From positions 2,480,001 to 2,544,000 of the forward strand of contig NZ_CP027433.1 in NCBI RefSeq assembly GCF_002993285.1: a stretch of 64,000 nt of DNA, in the 5' to 3' direction. This DNA is from Gordonia iterans (GTDB taxonomy: Bacteria; Actinomycetota; Actinomycetes; Mycobacteriales; Mycobacteriaceae). The position numbers and the translations under genes are program-made. The notes beneath the pieces are model-generated. The model was not told the origin of the DNA, did no database searches, and was given only the letters and a program-made list of their open reading frames with translations. Positions 29,635 to 39,293 of this stretch are shown piece by piece. How positions within the stretch are numbered: the stretch's first letter is position 1; every line of letters begins with the position of its first letter.

Positions 29635-30879
29635 TCATGCCCGCAGGTCCACCCCGAGCAGTGCGTCGACGGCATCGGCGATCGCCGCGGGTGCACCCGT
29701 GTCGCGACCGATCCCGTCGAGTGCGTCGCCCGCCCATCCGTCGACCGCGGCGAGCGCCTTCGGCGTGTCCAGATCGTCGGCGAGGTGGGCACGCACCCGG
29801 GCGATCGTCGCAACGGCATCGGGGCCGGCCTCCGCCGAGACGGCGCGGCGCCAACACGCCAGCCGGTCTCCGCCTTCGGCGAGCGTCGCGTCGGTCCACA
29901 TCCGGTCGGCACGATAGTGACCGCTCAGCAGACCCAGCCGGATCGCGCGCGGATCGACCCCCGACGACCGGAGACGCGAGACCAGGACGAGATTGCCCAG
30001 GCTCTTGGACATCTTCTCGCCGTCGAGGCCGATCATCCCGGTGTGCACGTAGTGGCGGGCGAACCGCCGCTGCTCGGCGAGCGCCTCGCCGTGCGCCGCC
30101 GAGTACTCGTGGTGCGGAAAGATCAGGTCGCTGCCGCCGCCCTGGATGTCGAAGGCCGTGCCCAGTCGGTTCAGCGCGATCACCGAGCACTCGATGTGCC
30201 AGCCCGGCCGGCCCGCGCCGAAGGGGGCCTCCCACGACGGCTCTCCCGGTCGCGCCGCACGCCAGAGCAGCGCGTCGATCGGATCCTCCTTGCCCGGGCG
30301 GTCCGGGTCGCCGCCGCGCTCGGCGAAGAAGCGCTCCATCGTCGCGCGGTCGTAGTTCGACTCGTAGCCGAACACCCCGGTGGCGCCGGCGCGGAAGTAG
30401 ACGTCCGGGAACTCATCGTCGTCGACGACGTACGCCGCGCCCTTCTCCAGCAGCTCCGAGACCGCCGTGATCACCTCGTCCACGGACTCCATGGCCCCGA
30501 TGTAGTCCCGCGGGGGCACCACCCGCAGCGCCGCCATGTCTTCCCGGAACAGATCGATCTCGCGGGTGCCCAGGTCGCGCCAGTCGACACCGTCACGCTC
30601 GGCGCGTTCGAAGAGCGGATCGTCGACGTCGGTGATGTTCTGCACGTAATGCACGTCGTGTCCCTGATCGCGCAGGACCCGGTGCACGGTGTCGAAGGCA
30701 AGGTAGGTCGCGGCATGGCCGAGGTGGGTCGCGTCGTAGGGGGTGATGCCGCAGACGTACATGGTCGCGACCGGCCCCGGCGCGACCGGCTTCACTTGAG
30801 CGTCTGCCGTGTCGTACAGCCGCAGCGCGGGACCGGCGCCGGGCAGTTCGGGCAGGACGGGCGACGGCCAGGAATGCAT
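29635..30879 (-). CDS. mshC: Mycothiol cysteine ligase MshC
   Basis: A 414-residue cysteinyl-tRNA-synthetase-like enzyme that joins cysteine to GlcN-Ins in mycothiol synthesis. Zinc and cysteine binding use C43 ([16 protein letters not shown], with HLGH as the HIGH motif), C231 (GWHIECS) and H256 (FPHHE). KMSKS is at 289-293. It lacks the C-terminal anticodon domains of CysRS, as expected. It lies 29 bp downstream of the SCO1664-type gene in a conserved actinobacterial order. This places the organism among mycothiol producers. Confidence 0.96.
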   Translation of the reverse strand: MHSWPSPVLPELPGAGPALRLYDTADAQVKPVAPGPVATMYVCGITPYDATHLGHAATYLAFDTVHRVLRDQGHDVHYVQNITDVDDPLFERAERDGVDWRDLGTREIDLFREDMAALRVVPPRDYIGAMESVDEVITAVSELLEKGAAYVVDDDEFPDVYFRAGATGVFGYESNYDRATMERFFAERGGDPDRPGKEDPIDALLWRAARPGEPSWEAPFGAGRPGWHIECSVIALNRLGTAFDIQGGGSDLIFPHHEYSAAHGEALAEQRRFARHYVHTGMIGLDGEKMSKSLGNLVLVSRLRSSGVDPRAIRLGLLSGHYRADRMWTDATLAEGGDRLACWRRAVSAEAGPDAVATIARVRAHLADDLDTPKALAAVDGWAGDALDGIGRDTGAPAAIADAVDALLGVDLRA

Positions 30880-30908
30880 GACTCGACTCTAACCAGGCCG
30901 TCGCAAGC

Positions 30909-31736
30909 TCAGAAGGGCGGCCACGGGATCGCGCGCTGGTAAGGCGGGCTCGGCATCACCGCGCCCCCGGCGAACGCCGCTACCCGCGCCGTCAGCGCAT
31001 CCACCTCGGCCGCGGAGATCAACTCGCGCAACACTTCTCCGAACGCATGGTCTTCGGTGAGACGCACGTGGAGGGCTTCCAGATCACCACACAGCCGATC
31101 GTCGACGGGCTCGCCGGCCCAGCCCCACAGGACCGTCCGCAGCTTGGGTTCGGCGTGCAGCGTGAGGCCGTGGTCGATCCCGAACAGCCGGCCCGCCGGA
31201 TCGAGAAGGATGTGCCCGCCCTTGCGGTCGGCGTTGTTCAGCACGGCGTCGAGGACGGCTAGCCGCTGCACCCGATCGTCCCTCGCGTGGGCCAGCGCCA
31301 CGACGGAGCCGTCGTCGTCGTGCGCCCGCAGGATCGGAGCGTAATGCGCCGGGACCGCGCCGGCGTCGAAGATCTCCACCGGGTCGGGTCCGGCGAAGTC
31401 GCTCGGCTGGTCGATCCAGACTTGCAGCATTCCCGGACCCAGTTCGGCTTCCGGCGGCCCCTCGGCGCGCAGCACCGTCTCCGGAATCAGGTCCCAGCCC
31501 AGCGCGGCGTCGACCAGCCGTGCGGCCACCTCGCGCCCGGCGAGCGTGCCGTCCGGGAAGTCCCACAGCGGCGTCTCGCCGCGAACCGGTTTGTAGACGC
31601 AGCGCAGCGACTCGTCGTCGAGCTCCGCCTGGCAGACCAGCGTCAGATTGCTCGCTGCCGGAATCTGTCCGAGCAGTGCGAGGCGGCCGTCGGTGAGCAG
31701 GCGCCGGACGTCCCGCGGGGCGCCGACTGCGGTCAC
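30909..31736 (-). CDS. SCO1664-family phosphatidylinositol-kinase-like protein
   Basis: A 275-residue protein of the SCO1664 family, related to HipA/PI3-PI4 kinase folds. ALLGQIPAASNLTLVCQAE (P-loop-like), RCVYKPVRGETPLWDFPDGTLAGREVA with a candidate ATP lysine, and AVLDAVLNNADRKGGHILLDPAGRLFGIDHGLTLH, giving N/D catalytic residues and the metal D, are seen. No target is known. The GTG start overlaps the DUF3090 stop, so the two are co-translated. The order DUF3090-SCO1664-mshC is common in actinobacteria. Confidence 0.82.
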   Translation of the reverse strand: MTAVGAPRDVRRLLTDGRLALLGQIPAASNLTLVCQAELDDESLRCVYKPVRGETPLWDFPDGTLAGREVAARLVDAALGWDLIPETVLRAEGPPEAELGPGMLQVWIDQPSDFAGPDPVEIFDAGAVPAHYAPILRAHDDDGSVVALAHARDDRVQRLAVLDAVLNNADRKGGHILLDPAGRLFGIDHGLTLHAEPKLRTVLWGWAGEPVDDRLCGDLEALHVRLTEDHAFGEVLRELISAAEVDALTARVAAFAGGAVMPSPPYQRAIPWPPF

Positions 31737-32431
31737 CGGTCCTCGTCGGACTCGTCGGAGTCGGGTTGGTCGTCGTCAGGATCGGCGGCCTCGAACGACG
31801 TGTCGATGCCCGGGACCAGACGACCGAGCATGCCGAGCACCTCGGGGTCGACGAACTCCAGTGATCGGCTGAACTCGGTGTCACGCTTGTAGCCGTTGCT
31901 GCGGGCGCAGATGTGGCCGTCGGCGTCGAGGGGCTGACTGCACAGCGGGCACAGCGGGCGCCCCGCGGCGACTACGCGCATCGAACGGGCGGAGAATTCC
32001 CGGGCGGCCTCGGCAGTCAGGAAGATGCGGACGGTGTCGGGCCCCTCCGCGGTGTCGTCGAGGATCACGCTCTCATCGATCGGCTCGTCGGTCACCGCGA
32101 GCAGTTCGACGACGACGGCGGCCGATTCGGCGTCCCAGCCGAGCCCCATCGAGCCGACGTGGAATTCGGCGTCGATAGGCATCTCCAGTGGAGAGGTGTC
32201 GGCGGCCTCACTGAGCTCCGGCGGCACCGCCGTGCCGAACCGGCGGGCGACCTCGTCGAGCAGATAGCCGAGCCGGTCGGCGAGGATCAATACCTGCTGC
32301 TTCTCGATCTGCACACTCAACGTCTGCGCGCCGGAGGTCACCTGCAGAAAGAAGGTGCGGTCGCCGGGCTGCCCGACGGTCCCCGCGACGAAGCGCTCCG
32401 GCTCCCGGAACTCATGAATGTTGCGTGCCAT
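31733..32431 (-). CDS. DUF3090 family protein
   Basis: A 232-residue member of DUF3090. The start MARNIHEFREPERFVAGTVGQPGDRTFFLQV is diagnostic. The C-terminal RPLCPLCSQPLDADGHICARSNGYK contains C-x2-C and H-x-C, which could bind zinc. Function is unknown; it consistently accompanies the SCO1664 protein, the phosphatase and mshC. It follows the phosphatase by 79 bp and overlaps the SCO1664 gene by four bases. The C-terminal tail is acidic (DPDDDQPDSDESDED). Confidence 0.88.
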   Translation of the reverse strand: MARNIHEFREPERFVAGTVGQPGDRTFFLQVTSGAQTLSVQIEKQQVLILADRLGYLLDEVARRFGTAVPPELSEAADTSPLEMPIDAEFHVGSMGLGWDAESAAVVVELLAVTDEPIDESVILDDTAEGPDTVRIFLTAEAAREFSARSMRVVAAGRPLCPLCSQPLDADGHICARSNGYKRDTEFSRSLEFVDPEVLGMLGRLVPGIDTSFEAADPDDDQPDSDESDEDR

Positions 32432-32510
32432 CGTTCACCTCACTCCTGGTCGCGGACCGCCGCTGTGGCGCAGCCCCCACGCTACCCGCGCGAGCCCGCG
32501 CTCGCGCGCG

Positions 32511-33200
32511 TCAGGGGGTACCCGTCGCACCGCCGACCGCCGCAGCCTGCGCCGGCCGCGGCGGCGGCGTCAGCACCCCGTTGCTGTTCACCGTGTGCAC
32601 GTACGGTCGGGCCGAGCCGTAGTGCACCACGCTGATCGAGGCCGGTTCGACGACGATCCGCTGGAACGCGTCCAGATGCATGCCGAGAGCGTCGGCGAGG
32701 ACCGACTTCAGGACGTCACCGTGCGAGCACACCAGCCAGAGGCCCCGGCCGTCGTCGCCGCCGTGGATCCGGTCGAGCGCCCGGACTGTGGCGCTCGCTC
32801 GCCGGGACACGTCGGCCAGGCCCTCACCGCCGGGGAACACTGCCGCCGAGGGCTGCTCCTGCACCACCTTCCACAACGGCTCCCGCACCAGGTCGGCGAG
32901 CTTGCGGCCGGTCCAGTCGCCGTAGTCGACTTCGACCAGACCTTCGTCCACCACCTCGGGAACATCCCGGCCGGGCTGTTCCCGCAGCGCCGTCAGCAGC
33001 GGCGCGACGGTCTCGGCGCATCGCTCCATCGGCGACCGGACCACCGCGGTCAGCTGATCGAGCACGCCGGCCAACCGCCCGGTGAGCTCGGCGGCTTGAG
33101 CCAGCCCGTGCTCGTCGAGGCCCACACCCGGGCTCCGCCCAGACAGCACGCCCGAGGTGTTGCCCGTGGATCGTCCGTGCCGGACCAGGATCACCGTCAT
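32511..33200 (-). CDS. Histidine phosphatase family protein (Rv2135c-like)
   Basis: A 229-residue phosphoglycerate-mutase-like phosphatase (MSMEG_4193 type). The catalytic LVRHGRST has the phospho-accepting H8, and the second histidine is in LVCSHGDVLKSV; YGDWTGRKLADL is the usual conserved W/G segment. Substrate is unknown. The ATG at 33200 is chosen over the in-frame upstream ATG because the RHG motif then starts at residue 7. It follows uppP by 51 bp and precedes DUF3090. Confidence 0.9.
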   Translation of the reverse strand: MTVILVRHGRSTGNTSGVLSGRSPGVGLDEHGLAQAAELTGRLAGVLDQLTAVVRSPMERCAETVAPLLTALREQPGRDVPEVVDEGLVEVDYGDWTGRKLADLVREPLWKVVQEQPSAAVFPGGEGLADVSRRASATVRALDRIHGGDDGRGLWLVCSHGDVLKSVLADALGMHLDAFQRIVVEPASISVVHYGSARPYVHTVNSNGVLTPPPRPAQAAAVGGATGTP

Positions 33201-33251
33201 GGCTGCCAGCCTAGAGGGTCGTGCGCGCACGCTCGGCAGTGATTTCGCCGC

Positions 33252-34079
33252 TCAGTTGGCGGCGACCACACCGGTCGCGAGCAGGATCAGGATCACGCTG
33301 CCCAGGATCACCCGGTATCCGGCGAACCAGATCATCGAGTGTCCGCTGACGAACTTGAGCAGCCAGGCGATCGACGCGTAGCCCAGGACGAAGGCGATCA
33401 CCGTGGCGAGCAGGATCTGGCCGCCGGAGGCCTGAACGCCCGCCGACGGCTCGAACGCGTCCTTGAGGCTGTACAGGCCCGAGCCGAGCACCGCGGGGAT
33501 GGCGATCAGGAACGAGAACCGGAAGGCGGCCTGCCGGTTCAGTCCGAGGAACAGGCCCGCGCTGGCCGTCGCACCCGAGCGCGAGACTCCGGGAATCAGG
33601 GCCAGACACTGCGCGAAGCCCATCACGATCGCATCGCGCAGGGTCAGTTTGTCCATCCCGCGCTTCTGCGTCGCCCAGTGTTCGGCCGCCACGAAGACGA
33701 AGGAGAACAGGATCAGCATGATCGAGATCAGATAGAGGTTGCGTCCGGCCGTGCGGATCTGGTCGGTGAACAGGAAACCCAGCACCACGATGGGGATGGT
33801 CGCCAGGATCACATACCAGCCCATCTTGTAGTCGAGCCCGCGGTCGTCCTTGTCGACGAGGCCGCGGAACCAAGCGGCCAGAATGCGGCCGATGTCCCTG
33901 GCGAAGAACACCAGGACGGCCAGTTCGGTACCGAGTTGCGTCACCGCGGTGAACGACGCCCCGGCGTCGCTGCCGAACCACAGCTCCGACACGATCCGCA
34001 TGTGCGCGGACGACGAGATCGGCAGGAACTCGGTCAGCCCTTGGACTGCTCCGAGGACGATGGACTGGGCCCAGGTCAT
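33252..34079 (-). CDS. uppP: Undecaprenyl-diphosphate phosphatase UppP
   Basis: A 275-residue integral membrane phosphatase recycling undecaprenyl pyrophosphate for cell-wall synthesis; loss or excess alters bacitracin sensitivity in other bacteria. The two signature motifs are [14 protein letters not shown] and PGVSRSGAT. About eight hydrophobic helices are visible. The start [14 protein letters not shown] is at 34079; the GTG at 34088 (VTDMTW) is an alternative. The first gene of the uppP-phosphatase-DUF3090-SCO1664-mshC run, divergent from the lipoprotein gene with a 20-bp-unit repeat array between them. Confidence 0.94.
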   Translation of the reverse strand: MTWAQSIVLGAVQGLTEFLPISSSAHMRIVSELWFGSDAGASFTAVTQLGTELAVLVFFARDIGRILAAWFRGLVDKDDRGLDYKMGWYVILATIPIVVLGFLFTDQIRTAGRNLYLISIMLILFSFVFVAAEHWATQKRGMDKLTLRDAIVMGFAQCLALIPGVSRSGATASAGLFLGLNRQAAFRFSFLIAIPAVLGSGLYSLKDAFEPSAGVQASGGQILLATVIAFVLGYASIAWLLKFVSGHSMIWFAGYRVILGSVILILLATGVVAAN

Positions 34080-34130
34080 GTCGGTCACGAGCGCCCACTG
34101 TACCGGCCGACCGACGACAGTCGGCCTCAC

Positions 34131-34220
34131 CGGCCCGCCGATCGGTCGCCGGCCCCGCCGATCGGTCGCCGGCCCCGCTGATCGAGCGCCAGCCCCGCTG
34201 ATCGAGCGAAGTCGAGATCG
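34131..34220. repeat. 20-bp tandem repeats ending in GATCGAGCGAAGTCGAGATC
   Basis: Four 20-bp units at 34131-34150, 34151-34170, 34171-34190 and 34191-34210; the first two have CCGATCGGTCGCC and the last two CTGATCGAGCG. The final unit extends into GATCGAGCGAAGTCGAGATC, a near-perfect palindrome. It lies in the divergent uppP-lipoprotein gap, only 15 bp before the lipoprotein ATG, so it may affect transcription or form the leader of that mRNA. Confidence 0.88.
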
Positions 34221-34234
34221 GACAAGATGGAAGC

Positions 34235-35275
34235 ATGCGTGTGCGAACCCGACTCACCGCGGCGGCGGCCGCCGCCGTGATCGCCCTCACTTCGGCCGCG
34301 TGCGGCAACGACGACGCAGTGACGACGGACGACGGCCCGGGGGACGTCGCCACCGTCGAGCCGGCCACCCCGGCGGCGTCTCCACCGCAGTCCGGGCAGC
34401 TGACCGGCGGCCTGGTGCCGATGGCCGTCGCCCCTGGGCCGGCCACGGTCGCTGTGGCCGGCGAAACCGTCGCGGTGCTCGACCGCGAGGGCCTGCACCT
34501 GCGCACACCGGGCGCGCAGGACCCGCGCACCGAGCTCGCCGACCGCGGCCCCACCGCGGTGGTCGCCCACGGCGGCGGCTTCCTCGCCGTCTCCCCGGCC
34601 GGGCTCGATCTGGTGGCCGTCGACGGACCCGCCAGGCACGTGGCCGTCGGCCTGAACGACCCGATCAGCGTGGCGGTCGCGAACGACGGCCGCTACCTGG
34701 TCGGCACCGCGCACGGCCGCCTCCTGGTGCTCGACCCCGACGGCACCCTGCAGCGCGACATCCACTCCTTCGTCCGGGTGGATCAGATCCTGGTGGCGCC
34801 GGAGAGCGCGGAGGTGCCGGGTCAGGTCACCGTGATCGACCGCGCGCAGTCGAGCATCACCCCGGTCGACGTCGACACCGGCGAGTTGAAGGCCGCACTG
34901 CGCGCAGGCAACGGGGTGGCCGACGCCGTCGTCGACGAGTACGGGCGGGTCGTCGCGTCGAACACCCGCGACGACGAGATCCTCGGGTTCTTCGGACAGC
35001 CGATCATCATGCGGTTCCGCTTCCCGGTGGCGCACAGCCCGTACGCGCTCGCCTACGACCCGATCAAGGACCTCGTCTGGGTCTCGACCACCGGCGACAA
35101 TCAGGCGCTGGCTTACGACCTGTCGAGCGGAGAACCGCGATTGCGGGCCAGGATCACCACGGTCGGCCAGGTGTCCTCGATGGCCGTCGACCCGACGAGC
35201 CGCATCCTCTACCTCGTCTCCGCGCGCGGTGACGGCCTGCAGGCCGTCACCCCGGAAGACGCCGGCACCCGCTGA
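34235..35275 (+). CDS. Exported LppL-like lipoprotein
   Basis: A 346-residue exported protein. The first 23 residues form a signal sequence ([20 protein letters not shown]) with a cysteine in TSAAC (C23), an imperfect lipobox because position -3 is Ser. The rest is a repeated beta-rich sequence ([43 protein letters not shown]) resembling a beta propeller. It corresponds to the protein that precedes pyrD in mycobacteria (Rv2138-like). Function unknown; likely anchored outside the membrane. It is 17 bp upstream of pyrD and probably co-transcribed. Confidence 0.85.
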   Translation: MRVRTRLTAAAAAAVIALTSAACGNDDAVTTDDGPGDVATVEPATPAASPPQSGQLTGGLVPMAVAPGPATVAVAGETVAVLDREGLHLRTPGAQDPRTELADRGPTAVVAHGGGFLAVSPAGLDLVAVDGPARHVAVGLNDPISVAVANDGRYLVGTAHGRLLVLDPDGTLQRDIHSFVRVDQILVAPESAEVPGQVTVIDRAQSSITPVDVDTGELKAALRAGNGVADAVVDEYGRVVASNTRDDEILGFFGQPIIMRFRFPVAHSPYALAYDPIKDLVWVSTTGDNQALAYDLSSGEPRLRARITTVGQVSSMAVDPTSRILYLVSARGDGLQAVTPEDAGTR

Positions 35276-35292
35276 CCACCAGGAGACCCGAG

Positions 35293-36429
35293 ATGACAGC
35301 TCCCCCCGCCCCGCGCCCGACCGGCCGCATCCTGCAGGTGCTCAACCGGTTCCTCTATCCGCCGTTGCTGAAACTGATGTTCCTGGTGCCGCCGGAGCGG
35401 ATCCATCGCATCATCGCCGGACTGCTGCGGTTCGCCGGGAAGACCCCCGGGGTCCACGCACTGGTCGCCGCGGTCCTGGCGCCACGCGATGACATCCTCC
35501 GTTCCCGGGCGTTCGGGGTCGACTTCCCCGCACCGATCGGGCTGGCCGCCGGGTTCGACAAGTCCGCCGAGGCGGTCAACGTCTGGGGCCAGCTGGGTTT
35601 CGGTTACGCCGAGATCGGCACCATCACCGGGCGTGCGCAACCGGGGAACCCGCAGCCCCGCCTCTTCCGGTTGCCCGCCGATCGCGCCCTGATCAACCGG
35701 ATGGGCTTCAACAATCCGGGCGCCGAGGCGGCGGCGCTGAAGCTCGCCGAACCGCGGCCCGGCCCCCGCCGCGTCCCGATCGGCGCGAACATCGGCAAGA
35801 CCAAGGTCGTGCCCGTGGACGAAGCGATCGCCGACTATCGGCTCAGCGCGCGTCTGCTGGGGCCGCTGGCCGACTTCGTGGTCGTAAACGTCAGCTCCCC
35901 GAACACGCCGGGTCTGCGCGATCTGCAGGCCGTCGAGTCGCTCCGGCCGATTCTCGCCGCTGTGCAGGAAGTCGCCGGGGTTCCGGTGCTGGTGAAGATC
36001 GCGCCGGACCTGTCCGACGAGGACGTCGATGCGGTGGCCGACCTGGCCGTCGAACTCGGGCTCGCCGGCATCGTCGCCACCAACACCACGATCAGCCGCT
36101 CGGGCCTGCGCACCCCTCCGGCCGAGGTCGAGGAGTGCGGGCCCGGCGGACTTTCCGGCCGTCCGGTCAAGGCACGCTCACTCGAGGTGCTGCGCCGCCT
36201 GCACGCGCGGGTCGGGGGCCGGGTGACGCTGGTGAGCGTCGGCGGCATCGAGACGGTCGACGACGCCTGGGAGCGGATCCGCGCAGGCGCGAGCCTGCTG
36301 CAGGTGTACACCGGCTTCATCTACGGCGGCCCGGTATGGCTGCAAGAACTGAACGACGGCATCGCCGCCCGCCTTCGGGCCGGCGGCTTCGGGAGCCTCG
36401 CCGAGGCGGTCGGCTCGGCGCCCGCCTGA
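35293..36429 (+). CDS. pyrD: Dihydroorotate dehydrogenase (quinone), class 2
   Basis: A 378-residue flavoenzyme that oxidises dihydroorotate to orotate in pyrimidine synthesis and passes electrons to quinone. The N-terminal membrane-associating helices ([28 protein letters not shown]) identify class 2. [41 protein letters not shown] (with the catalytic serine) and [18 protein letters not shown] are conserved. The stop codon is inside a hairpin shared with the convergent M20 gene. Confidence 0.97.
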   Translation: MTAPPAPRPTGRILQVLNRFLYPPLLKLMFLVPPERIHRIIAGLLRFAGKTPGVHALVAAVLAPRDDILRSRAFGVDFPAPIGLAAGFDKSAEAVNVWGQLGFGYAEIGTITGRAQPGNPQPRLFRLPADRALINRMGFNNPGAEAAALKLAEPRPGPRRVPIGANIGKTKVVPVDEAIADYRLSARLLGPLADFVVVNVSSPNTPGLRDLQAVESLRPILAAVQEVAGVPVLVKIAPDLSDEDVDAVADLAVELGLAGIVATNTTISRSGLRTPPAEVEECGPGGLSGRPVKARSLEVLRRLHARVGGRVTLVSVGGIETVDDAWERIRAGASLLQVYTGFIYGGPVWLQELNDGIAARLRAGGFGSLAEAVGSAPA

Positions 36430-36450
36430 GCGTCGCGAGAACTCAGGCGG
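36422..36450. terminator. Putative bidirectional terminator between pyrD and an M20 gene
   Basis: Perfect 9-bp arms CCGCCTGAG (36422-36430) and CTCAGGCGG (36442-36450) with an 11-base loop. Both stop codons (pyrD 36427-36429 and the M20 gene 36443-36445) sit inside it. No T-tract follows, so any termination would be of the actinobacterial T-less type. Confidence 0.5.
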
Positions 36451-37654
36451 ACAGCCACGCCCGGGCGGCGGTGACCAGAGCAGCCACGCCCATCGTCGTC
36501 GTCGGTTCGATCACTGGAGCGTACTCGGGCGAATGGTTCGACGGGATCTGGCCGAGCACCGTCATCAGGTCCGCGGGCGGTGCGAACAGCTTCGGGTCGG
36601 CGCCGCCCAGGAACCAGTACACCGAGGGCGCGCCCGCTGCGGACCCGAGGATGCCGAAGTCCTCCGAGCCGGTGCCTGCCGGAACCGGGAGCACGCGGCC
36701 GGGGAAGGCCGTCTCGAACGCATCGATCACCCGGGTGGTCGCGGCGTCGTCGTTGACGGTCGGCGGCGAGTTGTAGACGGTGCGGATCTCCGGCATCCGG
36801 TCCGCGCCGGCGGCGGCCGCCTCACCGTCGACGATGCGCTTGATCGCGGCGAGCACCTTCTCGCGGACCTCGGGGGTGTACGTGCGCACCGACATTTCCA
36901 GGACGCCCTCGCCCGGAATGATGTTGTTCTTGGTCCCGACCTCCACGCGGCCTACGGTCACCACGGCCTCGTCGCCCGCCGCGACCTCCCGCGACACGAT
37001 GGTCTGCAGGCGTGTGATCACCGCGGCCGCGAGCACCACCGTGTCGACCGTGGTCTCCGGACGCGAGCCGTGCCCGCCCCGGCCGAAGAGCTTGATCTCC
37101 AGCGCATCGCTGGCGGCGAGGGTGGCGCCCGGGTGATAGAACACCATGCCGGCCGGACCGGGTGCCACATGCTGACCCAGCACCACATCCGGGTGCGGGG
37201 CCTTGTCCAGGAGTCCGTCGTCGATCATGGCCCGCGCACCCGAGAGATTCTCCTCGGCCGGCTGGAACACCGCGACCACGGTGCCCTTCCATTCGTCGGT
37301 GGACCCGGCCAGTGTCGCTGTGGCGCCGACGAGCGCGGTGACGTGCATGTCGTGCCCGCACGCGTGCATCACCGGCGTGGGAACTCCGTCGGCGCCCTCG
37401 ACCACCACGTCACTGGCGTAGTCCAGGCCGGTGGCCTCCTTGACCGGAAGAGCGTCCATGTCGGCCCGCAGCCAGACGGTGGGTCCTTCGCCGTTGCGGA
37501 GGATGCCGACCACACCGTATCCGCCGATGTGCTCAATCACCTCGTAACCGCTCTCCCGCAGCGCCGCGGCGACGATGCCCGAGGTCCGCTCCTCCTGCCC
37601 GGACAGCTCCGGGTGAGCATGCAGGTCGATGTAGAGGTCTTTCAGATCGGGCAT
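36443..37654 (-). CDS. M20-family amidohydrolase (hippurate hydrolase-like)
   Basis: A 403-residue metallo-amidohydrolase. The metal-binding cysteine motif ACGHDMHVTALVGAT and the PAEEN motif are typical of the M20D branch, with LRADMDALPV upstream and the dimerisation GRGGHGSRPETTVD following. GSEDFG near the end gives the last metal ligand region. Such enzymes hydrolyse N-acyl amino acids; the exact substrate is unknown. It lies 76 bp downstream of the Dcu-type transporter on the same strand, with 17-bp repeats between them, suggesting uptake and hydrolysis in one pathway. Confidence 0.88.
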   Translation of the reverse strand: MPDLKDLYIDLHAHPELSGQEERTSGIVAAALRESGYEVIEHIGGYGVVGILRNGEGPTVWLRADMDALPVKEATGLDYASDVVVEGADGVPTPVMHACGHDMHVTALVGATATLAGSTDEWKGTVVAVFQPAEENLSGARAMIDDGLLDKAPHPDVVLGQHVAPGPAGMVFYHPGATLAASDALEIKLFGRGGHGSRPETTVDTVVLAAAVITRLQTIVSREVAAGDEAVVTVGRVEVGTKNNIIPGEGVLEMSVRTYTPEVREKVLAAIKRIVDGEAAAAGADRMPEIRTVYNSPPTVNDDAATTRVIDAFETAFPGRVLPVPAGTGSEDFGILGSAAGAPSVYWFLGGADPKLFAPPADLMTVLGQIPSNHSPEYAPVIEPTTTMGVAALVTAARAWLSA

Positions 37655-37672
37655 GGCAGGTCCTTTCGAAGA

Positions 37673-37740
37673 GCGTGGGTCAGGAGGCGGTGTGGGTCAG
37701 AAGACGGTGTGGGTCAGAAGACGGTGTGGGTCAGAAGACG
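37673..37740. repeat. 17-bp tandem repeats between the transporter and amidohydrolase genes
   Basis: Three exact 17-bp units (GTGTGGGTCAGAAGACG) at 37690-37706, 37707-37723 and 37724-37740, preceded by a diverged unit at 37673-37689. The period is not a multiple of three. The stop codon of the transporter gene (37731-37733) lies in the last unit, so slippage could change its C-terminus or the spacing to the downstream gene. Confidence 0.95.
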
Positions 37741-39089
37741 AGGTACTGCATGCCGAGGCCCACGAGCACGGCTAGCACCGAAGAGATCAACATGGGCGGA
37801 ACGAACGAGCTGTTGACCAGGATGGACCCCTGCTTGGTGGAGCCGGTCTTGTCGGTCATGATGCAGGCCTGGCCGAGACCGCCCATGGAAGCCAGCAGAT
37901 TGTTGCCGCCTGCGGCGCCGAGCATGCCGGCCATCGGCCCGACGCCGAGCCCGGCCGCCATCGAGATCGGCATCAGAATGGTGATCGAGGCGACCTGACT
38001 CTGGATCAGGGCGGCCAGCAGGAACAGGAGCACCGCGAACAGCGCCACCGAGACCCCGATCGAACTCTCCACGAAGCTCTTGATCTCTTCGGTGTGGTCG
38101 TTGATGATCGTGCCGGCCAGCACGGGCACCGCGAGCAGAAGCAATGCCGCGATCATGCCGGTCCCGATGATCGACTCCCCCATCACCTGCGGGGTCTTGA
38201 CCCGGCAGAGCACCATGATCACGCCCGCCGCGGCGAACATCACGATCGGGATCATGAAGCTCATCGAGACGTGGGCCTCCACCACGGAACCGTCGGCCAA
38301 CGACTTGGCGTACGTGGGGCGGAGGCTCTCGAAGAAGCCGAGGACCACTCCGATCACCACCGCGACCAGGAAGATATACGCGCTCCAGGAGGCGCGCTCG
38401 CGCAACGGCGGCAGGTCGTCGTCGACCAGCGGGGCCGGCGGCTCCACCTCGCCGGCAGCCAGGCGACGCTGGTACTCGGGATCGTTGTCGAGGTCTTTGC
38501 CGTACCGCGACATGACGATCGAGGTCAGCACGGTGGCGATCAGCGAGGCCGGCACCGTCACCGACAACAGCTTGGCGAGCGTCGTCGGTTGGCCACCGGC
38601 CTCGGCGATGTTCAGGAACACGTAGGTGATCGCCGCCACCGGGCTCGACATCAGCGCCAACTGGCAGACCGCGTTGGCGGTAGCCAGAATCCGTTCCGGC
38701 CGGATCTTCGCCGAGTACGAGACGCGATACATGATCGGGATCAGGGCGAAGGTGATGTTGCCGGTGCCGGACATCACGGTGAACAGCCACACGATCAGCG
38801 GCCCCACCACGGGGATCGCCTTCGGGTGCTTGCTCATCGCCTGGCCCGCGATGCGCACCAGGAACTCCATGCCGCCGGCGGCGCTCATCGCCGCCGAGGC
38901 CACGATCACCGCGAGGATGATGAAAATCGCGGTGACCGGCGGCGATCCGGGCTGCAGCCGCAATACCTCGACCATGATGAAGACCGACACGCCGGAGGCG
39001 CCGATCAGCGCCAGCGGGCCGTACTTGGCCGCGATCGCCAGCGGTATCAGGAATAGCAGGATCTCGACGATGGTACGCACGACTTCCAT
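37731..39089 (-). CDS. Dcu-type anaerobic C4-dicarboxylate transporter-like protein
   Basis: A 452-residue integral membrane protein with about 11-12 hydrophobic helices and the DcuA/DcuB-like core (GTGNITFALIPIMYRVSY, KIRPERILATANAVCQLALMSSPVAAITYV). LGVGPMAGMLGAAGGNNLLASMGG forms a later conserved loop. The DcuA/B family exchanges C4-dicarboxylates; the M20 neighbour suggests instead a dicarboxylate or acyl-amino-acid substrate, which is inference. It is not typical of mycobacterial genomes near pyrD. A hairpin lies 147 bp upstream of its start. Confidence 0.8.
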   Translation of the reverse strand: MEVVRTIVEILLFLIPLAIAAKYGPLALIGASGVSVFIMVEVLRLQPGSPPVTAIFIILAVIVASAAMSAAGGMEFLVRIAGQAMSKHPKAIPVVGPLIVWLFTVMSGTGNITFALIPIMYRVSYSAKIRPERILATANAVCQLALMSSPVAAITYVFLNIAEAGGQPTTLAKLLSVTVPASLIATVLTSIVMSRYGKDLDNDPEYQRRLAAGEVEPPAPLVDDDLPPLRERASWSAYIFLVAVVIGVVLGFFESLRPTYAKSLADGSVVEAHVSMSFMIPIVMFAAAGVIMVLCRVKTPQVMGESIIGTGMIAALLLLAVPVLAGTIINDHTEEIKSFVESSIGVSVALFAVLLFLLAALIQSQVASITILMPISMAAGLGVGPMAGMLGAAGGNNLLASMGGLGQACIMTDKTGSTKQGSILVNSSFVPPMLISSVLAVLVGLGMQYLVF

Positions 39090-39235
39090 GGGCCGATCAA
39101 CTCCTCAGACGAGAACACTGTGACGATGCGTTACTCAACCCGCGGTCGCATGACGGCGCTGGAGACTCGCCGGGGCGCTGGCACGCTTTGGCTGAAGAGC
39201 GTCACAGAAGCGCTGAACCCGAAGAACGCGGCCCA

Positions 39236-39265
39236 CCGGCCGTCCTCCGAACGAAGGACGGCCGG
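39236..39265. terminator. Hairpin CCGGCCGTCCT-8-AGGACGGCCGG, terminator for the PEBP gene
   Basis: Perfect 11-bp arms separated by 8 bases in the 204-bp gap between the PEBP-like gene and the transporter gene. It lies just downstream of the PEBP stop on the minus strand and upstream of the transporter start. GC-rich hairpins without T-tracts are common actinobacterial terminators. Nothing else was seen in this gap. Confidence 0.55.
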
Positions 39266-39293
39266 CCGCGGTGCAGGCGAGTGCTACCGAAGG

